A stretch of 64,000 nt of DNA from an uncultured Prevotellaceae bacterium (GTDB taxonomy: Bacteria; Bacteroidota; Bacteroidia; Bacteroidales; Bacteroidaceae): assembly GCA_946410305.1 (NCBI GenBank), contig CAMJZV010000016.1:1-64000 (forward strand), given 5' to 3'. Under the pieces are notes generated by a model. That model was given only the letters and a program-made list of their open reading frames with translations, was not told the DNA's origin and ran no database searches. Below, piece by piece: positions 23,124-31,805 of the stretch; positions within the stretch are counted from its first letter, which is position 1; each line of letters starts with the position of its first letter. The position numbers were made by a program, and so were the translations under genes.

Positions 23124-25181
23124 CTATACTAGAAACAGTGTCATCACAAAGCGGGCTCCACCGGTATAGGTTGTATCAAGCTTGATATCACCACCTAGAC
23201 GGCGAGCTAAGCTGCGAGCTACGGTGAGTCCGATGCCTGTACCATCGTAGTATTCATTAAGTTGCACGAACTCATCGAAAATGTGCTCAGCTTCTGTAGC
23301 AGGAATGCCGATACCCGTGTCTTCCACGATGAACTGCACACCGTTGTCAACGGCACTAAGCCTTAAGACAACCCGTTGTTTCGCCTCCGAGGATGCCTGA
23401 TATCCATAAGCCTCGGCAGGAGCCGTGAACTTACGGGCATTATCGAGCAGCAGCGAAAGGGCACGGACTGCTGCACTCTGGCATGTGGTGAGCGCTACTG
23501 TCTCACATCCTTCATCCAACAGTAATTCGAACGCCAAGTGACTAGCCCTCTCAATGCCTGAGGCTTCCACAGCAGCCGAAGCAATTTCTATGGCCAAAAC
23601 ATGATCGGTAAGTTCGATGACTGTATGGCTGCCGGCTTCCGACAGTTCCAGCATCTTATTGACTAACCCCGTAATGCGGTCGGTATTCTCCAGAATCTGT
23701 TTGTTGGCTTCTTCGCGCGAGACGTCATCGAGTGCCATCCCTGAAGTAAGCACTTGTGCGAAGCCGGAAAGAATGTTCAGCGGTGTACGGAACTCGTGCG
23801 ATATCTGCTGGATGAACTTGGTTTTCATTCTCGACGACTCCTCAGCACGATCGTTGGCAATGGTAAGCTGCTGATTCTTCTCTTCCAAACGCTTTCGTTC
23901 GCGACGTCGTATCAGCGCATAGCCTATAAACGCCACAAGGAGTAACAGGATGACGACGCTAAGGGCTATCGCTCTGGTATGCATCAGCTTAACCTTCTGC
24001 TCAGCAATCTGCATCTCCTTGCCTTGAATATCATATACGGTTGCCATTTCTGCCATCTGACTGCGCTTCTGCCATAGATAGGCCGAGTCAAAGTGTTCGG
24101 AGATCTGTCTGGCGGCATAAAGTGCGGAGTCCTTTCGCCCAGCATTGAGGTTAGCGCGGAACTTAGGCAGATAGTATGCATAGATTTCCTCCAGATATAC
24201 CTTGGGGACGCGCCAATGGATGAAACTGTCCAGATGCTCATAATTCTCGGCAGCCTCCTTCCAACGTTCGGCAGGCATCAGGTAGTCATTAGCCTGAATG
24301 TAGCCATTTGCGTCACGGGTAGCCTGGTCTTTGCAGTATTTGTCATATTCCGCTGCAGCAGAATCTTTCTGGCCGATAATCCATAGTCTAGTGGCACGGT
24401 CCAGATGAATATAGCCATCATAAACCTTCCAAACAGCGGCATTGGGGTGTCTGCGCCTGAATACCTGTTCTACGGAGTCAATCAACTCGAGCCAACTCTT
24501 GCTCTGCTCCCAGTCCTTTGCCATCACGTAGGCGTCTTTCACCCTGGCATAACAGTTGATAAGCCTCTGATGGATAATCCCCGACGAGTCTGTAGACAGA
24601 ATTTCCCAGCATAAACCCCGTGCCCTGTTACCCACGTCTTTCGCCTTCTGGGTCTCATTAAGTTTGACGTAGCAGCAGGTCATCATGGTCAGTACGTTGG
24701 TCATCTGGTCGTATTGTCCGTTTCTTAGCGAGTCCATCGAGGCTATCAGCGGTACAGCAACGCGCAGGAAACCCTCATAGTTGTGAGTCATATACAGCTG
24801 ATAAGCCAGCCAGCTGGCACCATAGTTGTAATACCACTGTTTACGGTCTTCCAGGCTGTTGTGAGTGACAATCTGCCTGCCCAGTCTCTCTACCTCGGCA
24901 TCAATCTCATTATGATGATAGAAACGCTGATGAGTGATGAGACGGAACGTCAAGGCTCCCAATTCATTCAGGTCACCCGTCTTCTCCAAGCTGTCTATCA
25001 GGAAGTATGAACGCATAGTGTCGCCAGCGTTGATACCCTCTCTTAAAATCAGAGAGTCGGCCCAGTTGTAATCCGGGTGTATCGACAGTTGTTTCTTCTC
25101 TTCCCTTTTCTCGCAGGCAAAGAGGGAAGCCATTAAGGCTATCACGAGAAGCGGAATGCTGAATGATTTATTCATTGTCAT
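23124..25181 (-). CDS. TPR-containing membrane sensor histidine kinase
   Basis: 685 residues. A lipoprotein-like N-terminus (LMASLFAC), a periplasmic TPR-type helical region (about 30-390) and a transmembrane helix at about 400-420 come first. A coiled coil precedes the H-box QISHEFRTPLN with phospho-acceptor H462. ATPase motifs LLLDNARKF (N), VEDTGIGIP (G1) and GTGIGLTVARSL (G2) are all present. The protein ends with the kinase domain: no receiver or DNA-binding domain is fused, and no intact response regulator is adjacent, only an AraC remnant in the opposite orientation. ATG at 25175 is an alternative start. Confidence 0.88.
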   Translation of the reverse strand: MTMNKSFSIPLLVIALMASLFACEKREEKKQLSIHPDYNWADSLILREGINAGDTMRSYFLIDSLEKTGDLNELGALTFRLITHQRFYHHNEIDAEVERLGRQIVTHNSLEDRKQWYYNYGASWLAYQLYMTHNYEGFLRVAVPLIASMDSLRNGQYDQMTNVLTMMTCCYVKLNETQKAKDVGNRARGLCWEILSTDSSGIIHQRLINCYARVKDAYVMAKDWEQSKSWLELIDSVEQVFRRRHPNAAVWKVYDGYIHLDRATRLWIIGQKDSAAAEYDKYCKDQATRDANGYIQANDYLMPAERWKEAAENYEHLDSFIHWRVPKVYLEEIYAYYLPKFRANLNAGRKDSALYAARQISEHFDSAYLWQKRSQMAEMATVYDIQGKEMQIAEQKVKLMHTRAIALSVVILLLLVAFIGYALIRRRERKRLEEKNQQLTIANDRAEESSRMKTKFIQQISHEFRTPLNILSGFAQVLTSGMALDDVSREEANKQILENTDRITGLVNKMLELSEAGSHTVIELTDHVLAIEIASAAVEASGIERASHLAFELLLDEGCETVALTTCQSAAVRALSLLLDNARKFTAPAEAYGYQASSEAKQRVVLRLSAVDNGVQFIVEDTGIGIPATEAEHIFDEFVQLNEYYDGTGIGLTVARSLARRLGGDIKLDTTYTGGARFVMTLFLV

Positions 25182-25217
25182 TAACTTTTTTGGTTGCCAA
25201 TATTGTGAGAATCTTTC

Positions 25218-27497
25218 TTATTTTACTACAATTTTTCCATGATGGATGTACATACCCTTTGTTGTGGGCTGGCCATCCAGCTGGCGACCATCAAGGGTGT
25301 ACCATTCTGAAAGTTGAGAGTTGGGTGTTGACAGTTGAGCGTGTGCTTCGACCTCAACGATTCCCGTCTCTGTGCCGTCGGTGACTCCGACAACATCCCA
25401 GGCCTTGGCTACGGCTGCCACTTCGGGACTGTTGTCGCCATAGAGGTCTTTGGCTGACTGGAGGTGACAGAGGCGGATGTCGGCAAACTGTGACTGGCTG
25501 GTGGCATACTGCATCAAGGTACGGTAGACGATCTGAAGGGCTTTCTCCATGCCGATGCCCGTCATGCTGTAAGGCTCGCCGCCGTCTACAAACTCGCTAT
25601 TGTCGGCACTCTCACCCTCGCAGAGCAGGAAGTACCAGCGGTTCTGCACGCCGCTGTTGCGGTGTACGCCACCGTGGTCGTTCTGCGAACTGGTGTCGTT
25701 GGTGTCATACCAGTTGTAGCCTTGGTAGTAGCCTGGACAACGACGAGATTCCACCATGCCGTCCATGCTCATCCTCGGGTTCTTCATGTTGCGTATGTTA
25801 GAATACCCTAGCGCCAAGCCGTCACCCCCAATGAGCCACTCTTCATAGGAGGGGTTGTCCCACTTCTTGACGCTGATGCCCATGATGTCGGAGAATGACT
25901 CGTTGAGGGCTCCCGACTCGCCCCTGTATTCGAGCTTAACATTCTGGTCGGTGATGATATGGGTGAATTCATGAGCCATGACGGTCAACTCTACGACGGG
26001 ATTCATGATGGTGCCCCCCATGCCGTAGACCATAGGATAGGGCTTGCAGTAGGCATAAGCTGCGGCATTGTCGAGAACACAGCGGATAGGACCGCGGCTC
26101 ACGTTGTCCAGATAAACGAGGTTGTAGATGGGTGCATGCTGGTCATCATAGCTGTCGCGATCAAACTTCTCCTTGTAGAAGTCTACCGTGCGGCCCATGC
26201 CCCAATGGATATCGGCCAGTGGTGTGGCGGCGTTGGCCTCGTACTCCAGATGTATCATCATGTGCTCTCCCTGGGCGTCGAGCGTGGTGCCGTTGGGCGA
26301 GAAGGCCAGCGGAATTATTTCTACCAGCTGCTGGCTCTGTGTTGTGGTTTGGGTTTCTTCGTTTGTGATATTCTTAACGAGGGTGATAACAATTGTGGCC
26401 CCCTCATTGGGGATGACAACAATCTTGCCTAGATTCGCGAAGTCGATGGAGGCATTGGCCTCGTTGAATTGGCCGCTCCACAATATGCCGTAGGTTGTTG
26501 ATTCCACAGTGCCATGACTGTAGTGGATGTTGACGTTTAGGCTGCTGTTTTCATCAAGTTCGAGGGTATTGTCGCTCAGGGTCAATGACTTCAGGTGATA
26601 GGCCGTCCATGTATCATCTTGATTGGGTATGTAGAACGCATTGTCGGTGATGTATTTCTCGAAGCCCGGCAGATTGTTGGCATTTAAGTCGGCATATATT
26701 TGCATAACCCAATCCGTTATTTTCTCGCCATTATCGTTTTGGATGTCCTCATCGGTGAGGTCATAGCGTGGGAAGTAGTCAAACGCCTTACCGCTTTTCA
26801 AGAGATTTTCAAAGCCTGGGAGAGAGGCTCCCACCATGGTGTGGATGTTGCGCTGCTGGTCGTACAAATAGTACATGCCATCGGTACCCATCGTCACGTC
26901 CAAAGGCAGGTCACCGCTGTAGATGGACTTACCCGTGATGGTGGTTGACGTGCCTTCGGGGGCGTTGACGCAGTGTATGAGGGAGACGCGTTTCAGTTCC
27001 TCGCCAGTCTCCACGTCGTGATACACCTTATAGAGACCGTCTGCCGAAATGCACATCGTGGCATAACGGTAGCCTCCGTCGGTATCGATGATCAGCAGTT
27101 TACGGCCCAACAGGTCTGTAGGCGTGCCGCTGCGGTGCATGATGCTATGGCGCTGGAGTTTGGCAGGTGTGCGTTTTTTCTCCATTACGGTGCCATTGGC
27201 AGACTGGACGCGACCGTCCCTGACGTGTAGCAGCACCTGTGAATACTCCACTTCGACACCACTGACGTATTGGCGGTATTCTATGCGCTCCATACCGATA
27301 TTGTCGGTTTGGCGGCTTACCTCGCGCCACTCTGTCTCCTCGGGTAGCGTAAACCACTGGTTAAACAGCGTGGGGGCAGCCTTTGCCGTCGGCTGCCCAT
27401 CGTTGAATGTTTTGAAGAAGTGCCCATCACGCAGTTGCTGAGCCTCAACGATGATGGTAGACAGGGCTACCACTACAAACAAGACTATTTTTCTCAT
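25218..27497 (-). CDS. Secreted thermolysin-like (M4) metallopeptidase, paralogue 2
   Basis: 759 residues, paralogous to the peptidase at 15596-17845 over its whole length. The signal peptide ends VEAQQ. HEFTH (H509, H513), the third ligand Glu in GALNESFSD and the GGVHRNSG motif are intact. The C-terminus has the same WYTLDGRQLDGQPTTKGMYI-type tail. Just before the tail, 28 bp (25311-25338) form four heptad repeats coding for Gln/Leu/Ser/Asn residues. It is the second gene of an operon behind leader copy 5: its ATG lies 1 bp after the lipoprotein stop. Confidence 0.88.
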   Translation of the reverse strand: MRKIVLFVVVALSTIIVEAQQLRDGHFFKTFNDGQPTAKAAPTLFNQWFTLPEETEWREVSRQTDNIGMERIEYRQYVSGVEVEYSQVLLHVRDGRVQSANGTVMEKKRTPAKLQRHSIMHRSGTPTDLLGRKLLIIDTDGGYRYATMCISADGLYKVYHDVETGEELKRVSLIHCVNAPEGTSTTITGKSIYSGDLPLDVTMGTDGMYYLYDQQRNIHTMVGASLPGFENLLKSGKAFDYFPRYDLTDEDIQNDNGEKITDWVMQIYADLNANNLPGFEKYITDNAFYIPNQDDTWTAYHLKSLTLSDNTLELDENSSLNVNIHYSHGTVESTTYGILWSGQFNEANASIDFANLGKIVVIPNEGATIVITLVKNITNEETQTTTQSQQLVEIIPLAFSPNGTTLDAQGEHMMIHLEYEANAATPLADIHWGMGRTVDFYKEKFDRDSYDDQHAPIYNLVYLDNVSRGPIRCVLDNAAAYAYCKPYPMVYGMGGTIMNPVVELTVMAHEFTHIITDQNVKLEYRGESGALNESFSDIMGISVKKWDNPSYEEWLIGGDGLALGYSNIRNMKNPRMSMDGMVESRRCPGYYQGYNWYDTNDTSSQNDHGGVHRNSGVQNRWYFLLCEGESADNSEFVDGGEPYSMTGIGMEKALQIVYRTLMQYATSQSQFADIRLCHLQSAKDLYGDNSPEVAAVAKAWDVVGVTDGTETGIVEVEAHAQLSTPNSQLSEWYTLDGRQLDGQPTTKGMYIHHGKIVVK

Positions 27498-27498
27498 C

Positions 27499-27858
27499 CT
27501 AATACATAGAGCGTCGATAAACCAACTTATTGACGGTGTTGTTGTGGACTATCACATCACCCGTACCGCTGACATTTAGTGACATTTCTGCCCTTTTGCA
27601 AGCTTCCAGCACTTCACGGTCACACTCTTCTTGTGAACCATGCTTAGTGAATTTCTCGGAATCGGTGCCAAGGGCAGCCTGATAGACAGCCATCACTTCA
27701 TTACGCCAGTTTCCGGCTTCGATGCCTGTCATTAGTCCACCCGGTTCTACTATAATCGAATAGGAGAACTCGTCCTTGTCTTTGGTACAAGAAGTTAGTA
27801 CTGTCATGGTCATTACGCAGCAAAGGATGGCTGCGAGGGTAAAGAGATTCTTTTTCAT
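27499..27858 (-). CDS. Small lipoprotein upstream of M4 peptidase 2
   Basis: 119 residues. The lipoprotein signal ends LTSC. The mature part starts TKDKDEFSYSIIVEPGG and has one Cys further on. No family is recognised. The signal-peptide codons match those of the genes at 12604 and 20456. It is directly behind leader copy 5 and coupled to the downstream peptidase gene. An inhibitor or chaperone of the peptidase would fit this arrangement, but nothing in the sequence proves it. Confidence 0.72.
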   Translation of the reverse strand: MKKNLFTLAAILCCVMTMTVLTSCTKDKDEFSYSIIVEPGGLMTGIEAGNWRNEVMAVYQAALGTDSEKFTKHGSQEECDREVLEACKRAEMSLNVSGTGDVIVHNNTVNKLVYRRSMY

Positions 27859-28016
27859 AACTATTTGTTTTTACGTTTGTGTTCTCGATTTCGTTTGCAA
27901 AAGTAGTCCATCTTCAGAAAACAACAGTCCCACAGTAGGAAAAAATAGTCTCAAAACAGGAAAAAGTAAGCCTGACACAGATCGCTAGGCTTAAAGATTC
28001 CGATGAAATGGGCGAT
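27859..28016 (-). repeat. Leader element copy 5 of 5 (minus strand)
   Basis: Reads ATCGCCCATTTCATCGG at its upstream end (28016), then hairpin AAGCC...GGCTT, the ACT...TACTGTGGGACTGTTG block and TACTTTTG (27898-27905), and ends at the ATG of the lipoprotein. It groups with copies 1 and 3. Confidence 0.9.
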
Positions 28017-28022
28017 TTTTGT

Positions 28023-28154
28023 TTATTTCCTGAATCTGAGTGAGAGAGGCTTATCTAAAAAAATGGCGTTGTGAAGTTCCTCTTCGACTTCGCCGCTAAT
28101 GGTCAGGCCACAAACAGCCAATGGCAGTAAAGCAAATAGCCTACTGCCTTTCAC
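28023..28154 (-). CDS. Possible 43-aa hydrophobic peptide coupled to HD gene
   Basis: A GTG start overlaps the TGA stop of the HD-domain gene (GTGA), so translation could be coupled. The product begins MKGSRLFALLPLAVCGLTIS, resembling a short signal peptide, and ends KPLSLRFRK. It stops 7 bp before leader copy 5. No family is recognised. It could instead be non-coding trailer sequence. Confidence 0.35.
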   Translation of the reverse strand: MKGSRLFALLPLAVCGLTISGEVEEELHNAIFLDKPLSLRFRK

Positions 28155-28645
28155 TCAAACTGCTTAGCCCATTCCAGGAACTTCACGACCCCTGCATGGC
28201 CAAACTTCTCCAGTGACTGAGCGGTCTCCAACACGGTACGCACATGGTCTGGCTTGGACTTGGAATAGAACTTGTCGGCATAGCAGATAATCTGTTCTTC
28301 CAGAGTTTCTGGTTCCCAGCCAGGCAGACCAGTACCTGTGTGGCGCTCGGCGACACGGGCATGACGCGGGAAGCCCTCAGCACGCAACAGTTCGCCGCCA
28401 ATCTGACCATGACGGATATAGGGTTCTGTACCGTGACAATGAATGGACGGGGCATCACACTGATAGATGCCAATATCGTGCAACATGGCAGCTTCTTCTA
28501 AGAACTGTTTGTCGACGGGCAGTTCCTGGTGCTTGCGAACAATCTGCAAACAGCGGTCAGCAACCTGTCGGCTATGTTGCAATAATACCCTGCGGAGCTC
28601 ATCGTCCGCAGGGTAATATTTATCTATAATGGCCTGATAATCCAT
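28151..28645 (-). CDS. HD-domain hydrolase
   Basis: 164 residues from the ATG at 28645; an upstream TTG is less likely. The metal-binding motifs of the HD phosphohydrolase superfamily are visible: H in LLQHSRQVADRC, HD in AAMLHDIGI, and further His in IRHGQIGG and AERHTG. A YADKFYSKSKP segment follows, as in small bacterial HD proteins. It should hydrolyse a phosphate ester, possibly a nucleotide; the substrate is unknown. A run of degenerate heptads (about 28640-28690) fills the spacer to the upstream carboxylase gene. Confidence 0.85.
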   Translation of the reverse strand: MDYQAIIDKYYPADDELRRVLLQHSRQVADRCLQIVRKHQELPVDKQFLEEAAMLHDIGIYQCDAPSIHCHGTEPYIRHGQIGGELLRAEGFPRHARVAERHTGTGLPGWEPETLEEQIICYADKFYSKSKPDHVRTVLETAQSLEKFGHAGVVKFLEWAKQFE

Positions 28646-28685
28646 AACCAATAACCATTAAATGTTAACCAATAAAAGTTAGCCG

Positions 28686-30458
28686 TTAGGCCTCTCTTTC
28701 TATCCAGCCCAGGTTGTCGCCCTTGCGAACCTTGGCACCTTGCTTGGCAGCAACCTCCACGAGTTTACCGCCAATAGCAGCAGGAATGGGAACGATCTCG
28801 CCCCAAGGAGCCTGAATATAGCAGAAGGTGTCACCCTCCTTGTACTGCTGGCCGATGAACGGCTCCAGACAAGGCTCGCAAGCACCCTCGCCAGAGAACT
28901 CGTAGTACACCTGTCCAGCGATAGGAGCTGTCAGCGCGTCAGCCTTGGCATGCTTGAAGGCAGCAATCTCAGCAGGGCTCAGCTTAGAACCGAGCTTAGC
29001 GTCCTTGGCCTTCTGGATGTCAGCCAGCAGCTGCTTCTTAGCCTGGCCACTCTTGAACGGACGGTACTGCTCGGGGTGCATAGCCAGCTCGAAGAGCTCC
29101 TCGTTGTCCTGACCGTAGTCCCAACCGTTCTCGTCCATCTCCTTCTTGAAGCCTTCGAGGGCGTTGGGAATGAGGGTGTGAGGATCAGCGGTAGTGAACT
29201 CGCGGTTCTGCTTCTTGGCCAGCTCGATGAACTCAGGATCGATAGTGCCAGGCACCTTGCCGCTCTTGCCGAGGATCATACCCCAGATGGCGTCGTCCAT
29301 CATGACATAGCGACCCTTGCCCTGCTCCATAGTCAACAGGTTCATCAGAGCGATGTTCTTCGTGTACTGAGAGAACGGTGTTACCAATGGGGGATAACCC
29401 ACGCGTGGCCATACATACTCTACCTCGTTGAACAGCTTGACCAGCATGTCGTCCATAGACAGTGTGGGCTCGCCCTTCTTCTCGCGCAGCTTGTTGATCA
29501 TGCTCTGGATAGGACCGAGGTCAGCCATCATGGAACCCATCATGCCACCAGGCAGACCACTGCCGAGCAACAATGACGACATGTGCTTGTTGGCAGGATT
29601 GATGAAGCAGCCCAACCAGTCGTCGATGAACTCCTGTGTCAGGCTACGGGCCTGCATATACGCGTTCATATTAATATCTGCCACCTCGAAGCCTTCGTTC
29701 TTCAGCATCGACTGTACAGAAATGATATCGGGATGTACCTTACCCCAGCTCAATGGCTCGATGGCGGTATCAATGATGTCGGCACCGTTGTTACAAACCT
29801 CCAGGATAGAGGCCATAGACAGGCCAGGACCAGAGTGGCCATGATACTGGATGATGATATCAGGATGCTTGGTCTTGATGGCCTTGGTCAGCGCACCCAG
29901 CAGGGCGGGCTGTCCGATACCTGCCATATCCTTCAGACAGATTTCCTCAGCACCAGCAGCAATCACCTCGTCGGCAATCTTTGAGTAATACTCTACGGTA
30001 TGCACAGGACTGGTGGTGATACACAGGGTAGCCTGCGGAATCATGCCAGCGGCCTTGGCCCACTTGATAGAGGGGATGATATTACGTGTATCGTTCAAAC
30101 CACAGAAAATACGGGGAATATCCACACCCTGGGCCTTCTTTACCTTATACATCAGCTCACGTACGTCATCGGGTACGGGATACATACGCAGCGCGTTCAG
30201 ACCACGATCCAGCATGTGTGTCTGGATGCCCACCTCATTGAAAGGCTTACAGAAAGCACGCACAGCCAGGTTGGGGTTCTCACCAGCCATCAGGTTCACC
30301 TGCTCGAAGGCACCACCGTTGGTCTCTACACGGGCAAAGCATCCCATGTCGATGATGACGGGAGCAATGCGCTCTAACTGATCCTTACGGGGTTGAAACT
30401 TGCCTGACGACTGCCACATGTCGCGGTACACAAGACTAAACTTAATCTTCTTTTTCAT
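28686..30458 (-). CDS. Carboxyltransferase (oxaloacetate decarboxylase alpha / pyruvate carboxylase B type) with biotinyl-like C-terminus
   Basis: 590 residues from the ATG at 30458. The N-terminal DRE-TIM-type carboxyltransferase domain (1-300) carries YRDMWQS, LKDMAGIGQPALLG and QYHGHSGPG (metal-binding His pair). A conserved carboxylase domain follows (300-480). The last 75 residues fold like a biotin carrier (APIAGQVYY...KEGDTFCYIQ), but the position of the AMKM biotin motif reads APWG, so the lysine is missing. The enzyme would then need a separate biotin carrier or have changed function. TATCTTTG (30491-30498) is its promoter. Confidence 0.82.
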   Translation of the reverse strand: MKKKIKFSLVYRDMWQSSGKFQPRKDQLERIAPVIIDMGCFARVETNGGAFEQVNLMAGENPNLAVRAFCKPFNEVGIQTHMLDRGLNALRMYPVPDDVRELMYKVKKAQGVDIPRIFCGLNDTRNIIPSIKWAKAAGMIPQATLCITTSPVHTVEYYSKIADEVIAAGAEEICLKDMAGIGQPALLGALTKAIKTKHPDIIIQYHGHSGPGLSMASILEVCNNGADIIDTAIEPLSWGKVHPDIISVQSMLKNEGFEVADINMNAYMQARSLTQEFIDDWLGCFINPANKHMSSLLLGSGLPGGMMGSMMADLGPIQSMINKLREKKGEPTLSMDDMLVKLFNEVEYVWPRVGYPPLVTPFSQYTKNIALMNLLTMEQGKGRYVMMDDAIWGMILGKSGKVPGTIDPEFIELAKKQNREFTTADPHTLIPNALEGFKKEMDENGWDYGQDNEELFELAMHPEQYRPFKSGQAKKQLLADIQKAKDAKLGSKLSPAEIAAFKHAKADALTAPIAGQVYYEFSGEGACEPCLEPFIGQQYKEGDTFCYIQAPWGEIVPIPAAIGGKLVEVAAKQGAKVRKGDNLGWIEREA

Positions 30459-30490
30459 GCTATTTTTCGTATTAAACAGATAATTTCCTG

Positions 30491-30529
30491 CAAAGATACA
30501 AAATAATTGAGAATTATTTCTTACTTTTG
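30491..30529. promoter_or_regulatory. Compact divergent promoter pair
   Basis: Minus-strand -7 box TATCTTTG (plus coordinates 30491-30498) for the carboxyltransferase and plus-strand -7 box TACTTTTG (30522-30529) for the lipoprotein gene, only 23 bp apart. Their -33 regions must overlap the opposite -7 box, so the two transcripts probably compete. Confidence 0.65.
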
Positions 30530-30550
30530 CACAATAATTTGTATAAAGCA

Positions 30551-31309
30551 ATGAAAAAGGCCTTTTTTTTCATATTTGCCACCATGCTCTTGATGGGTGC
30601 ATGCGGCACAAAGCAGGAACAGCCAACGACAGACGTTGCTGACGATGCTATCAGCCTGAAGAAGAACCTACCAGGCGACTCTGCCCTGTATGGTCTGGCA
30701 TGTGACGGATGTACCGACTCGGTACTGGTATTCCTCTCCTACTCTGGCGGAGACCCCGACACGTTTGACATCATCAACGCCTTCCAAGAGCACCGCATCT
30801 ATGGTCGTCCACGTATTGGCGACGAGTTGGCAGTCATCGTAAACCCAGCAGACCGTGACGAGGCACTGAGCGTGGTGAACATGGAGATGCTGAAGGGAGA
30901 ATGGTGTTATCAGGTGCTCCCGCAGCTACGTTCTGTAGATAGCTTGCACAAGCGCATGCAACGTCGCATGATAGCGCGTATGAGCGATTCACTGCGCCAG
31001 TTGATGATAACACCTCGCGAGTACTCACTACGCCTAAAGCGCGACTACACAGTGACAGCACGCGGAGGTCAGAGACGCCGCACCACTACCGACGACATGT
31101 CACCCGTGGCATATCCCACACTGAAGCGCTATACCGACTGGTACTTCTATAACGGCATGTTGATTCTGAAGGCCGATACGGTAGCTGGAATCTCCAAGGA
31201 AGGTGACGTACCTGAGACAGATACGGCACAAATCAGGCTACTCATGCCTGACTCGCTCATCCTGGAGTTCAGCGACCACACACAGGAATACTACCGCAAA
31301 ATAGAATAG
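30551..31309 (+). CDS. Lipoprotein of unknown function (252 aa)
   Basis: The start is the ATG at 30551 (MKKAFFFIFATMLLMGAC), giving a clear lipoprotein signal. The mature protein has a segment DSALYGLACDGCTDSVLVFL with a CxxC-like pair and a long basic helix (HKRMQRRMIARMSDSLRQLM). It ends in beta strands (LLMPDSLILEFSDHTQEYYRK). I do not recognise a family. It is divergent from the carboxyltransferase and convergent with queF, with only 3 bp between stops. Confidence 0.7.
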   Translation: MKKAFFFIFATMLLMGACGTKQEQPTTDVADDAISLKKNLPGDSALYGLACDGCTDSVLVFLSYSGGDPDTFDIINAFQEHRIYGRPRIGDELAVIVNPADRDEALSVVNMEMLKGEWCYQVLPQLRSVDSLHKRMQRRMIARMSDSLRQLMITPREYSLRLKRDYTVTARGGQRRRTTTDDMSPVAYPTLKRYTDWYFYNGMLILKADTVAGISKEGDVPETDTAQIRLLMPDSLILEFSDHTQEYYRKIE

Positions 31310-31312
31310 AAT

Positions 31313-31774
31313 TTAACGTAACTGATAATTCATCATACGCTGCTCAGCAAGGGCAGCGTATTTTGTTCCTGGCTGTCCGTAGTTGGCATAGGGATAGATG
31401 CTGATGCCACCACGCGGTGTAAACAGTCCTACTACCTCTATATATTTAGGCTGCATCAACTTCACCAGGTCCTTCATGATGATATTGACACAATCCTCGT
31501 GGAAATCACCGTGGTTGCGGAACGAGAAGAGGTAGAGCTTGAGGCTCTTCGACTCCACCATGCGCTCGCCAGGGATATACATAATCTTGATTTCCGCAAA
31601 GTCGGGCTGACCAGTAATGGGACACAGCGACGTAAACTCAGGGCAGTTGAACTGTACCCAGTAGTCGTTGTCCTTATGCTTGTTCTCAAACGTCTCCAGC
31701 ACCTCTGGAGCATACGTCATCTTGTATTCCGTCTTTTTGCCTAACTGCTGCAGGCCTTCATTTTCTCTTGCCAT
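31313..31774 (-). CDS. queF: NADPH-dependent 7-cyano-7-deazaguanine reductase (QueF)
   Basis: 153-residue type I QueF, which reduces preQ0 to preQ1 in queuosine synthesis. Visible motifs are [16 protein letters not shown] with the active-site Cys, the [20 protein letters not shown] substrate motif and FTPRGGISI near the end. It is the second gene of a two-gene unit behind the queuosine-precursor transporter and the preQ1-I-like riboswitch (32499-32548). The spacer to the transporter gene contains nine-base repeats. Confidence 0.95.
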   Translation of the reverse strand: MARENEGLQQLGKKTEYKMTYAPEVLETFENKHKDNDYWVQFNCPEFTSLCPITGQPDFAEIKIMYIPGERMVESKSLKLYLFSFRNHGDFHEDCVNIIMKDLVKLMQPKYIEVVGLFTPRGGISIYPYANYGQPGTKYAALAEQRMMNYQLR

Positions 31775-31805
31775 ATTCTTTAACTCCTTAAACTCTTTAA
31801 ACTCC

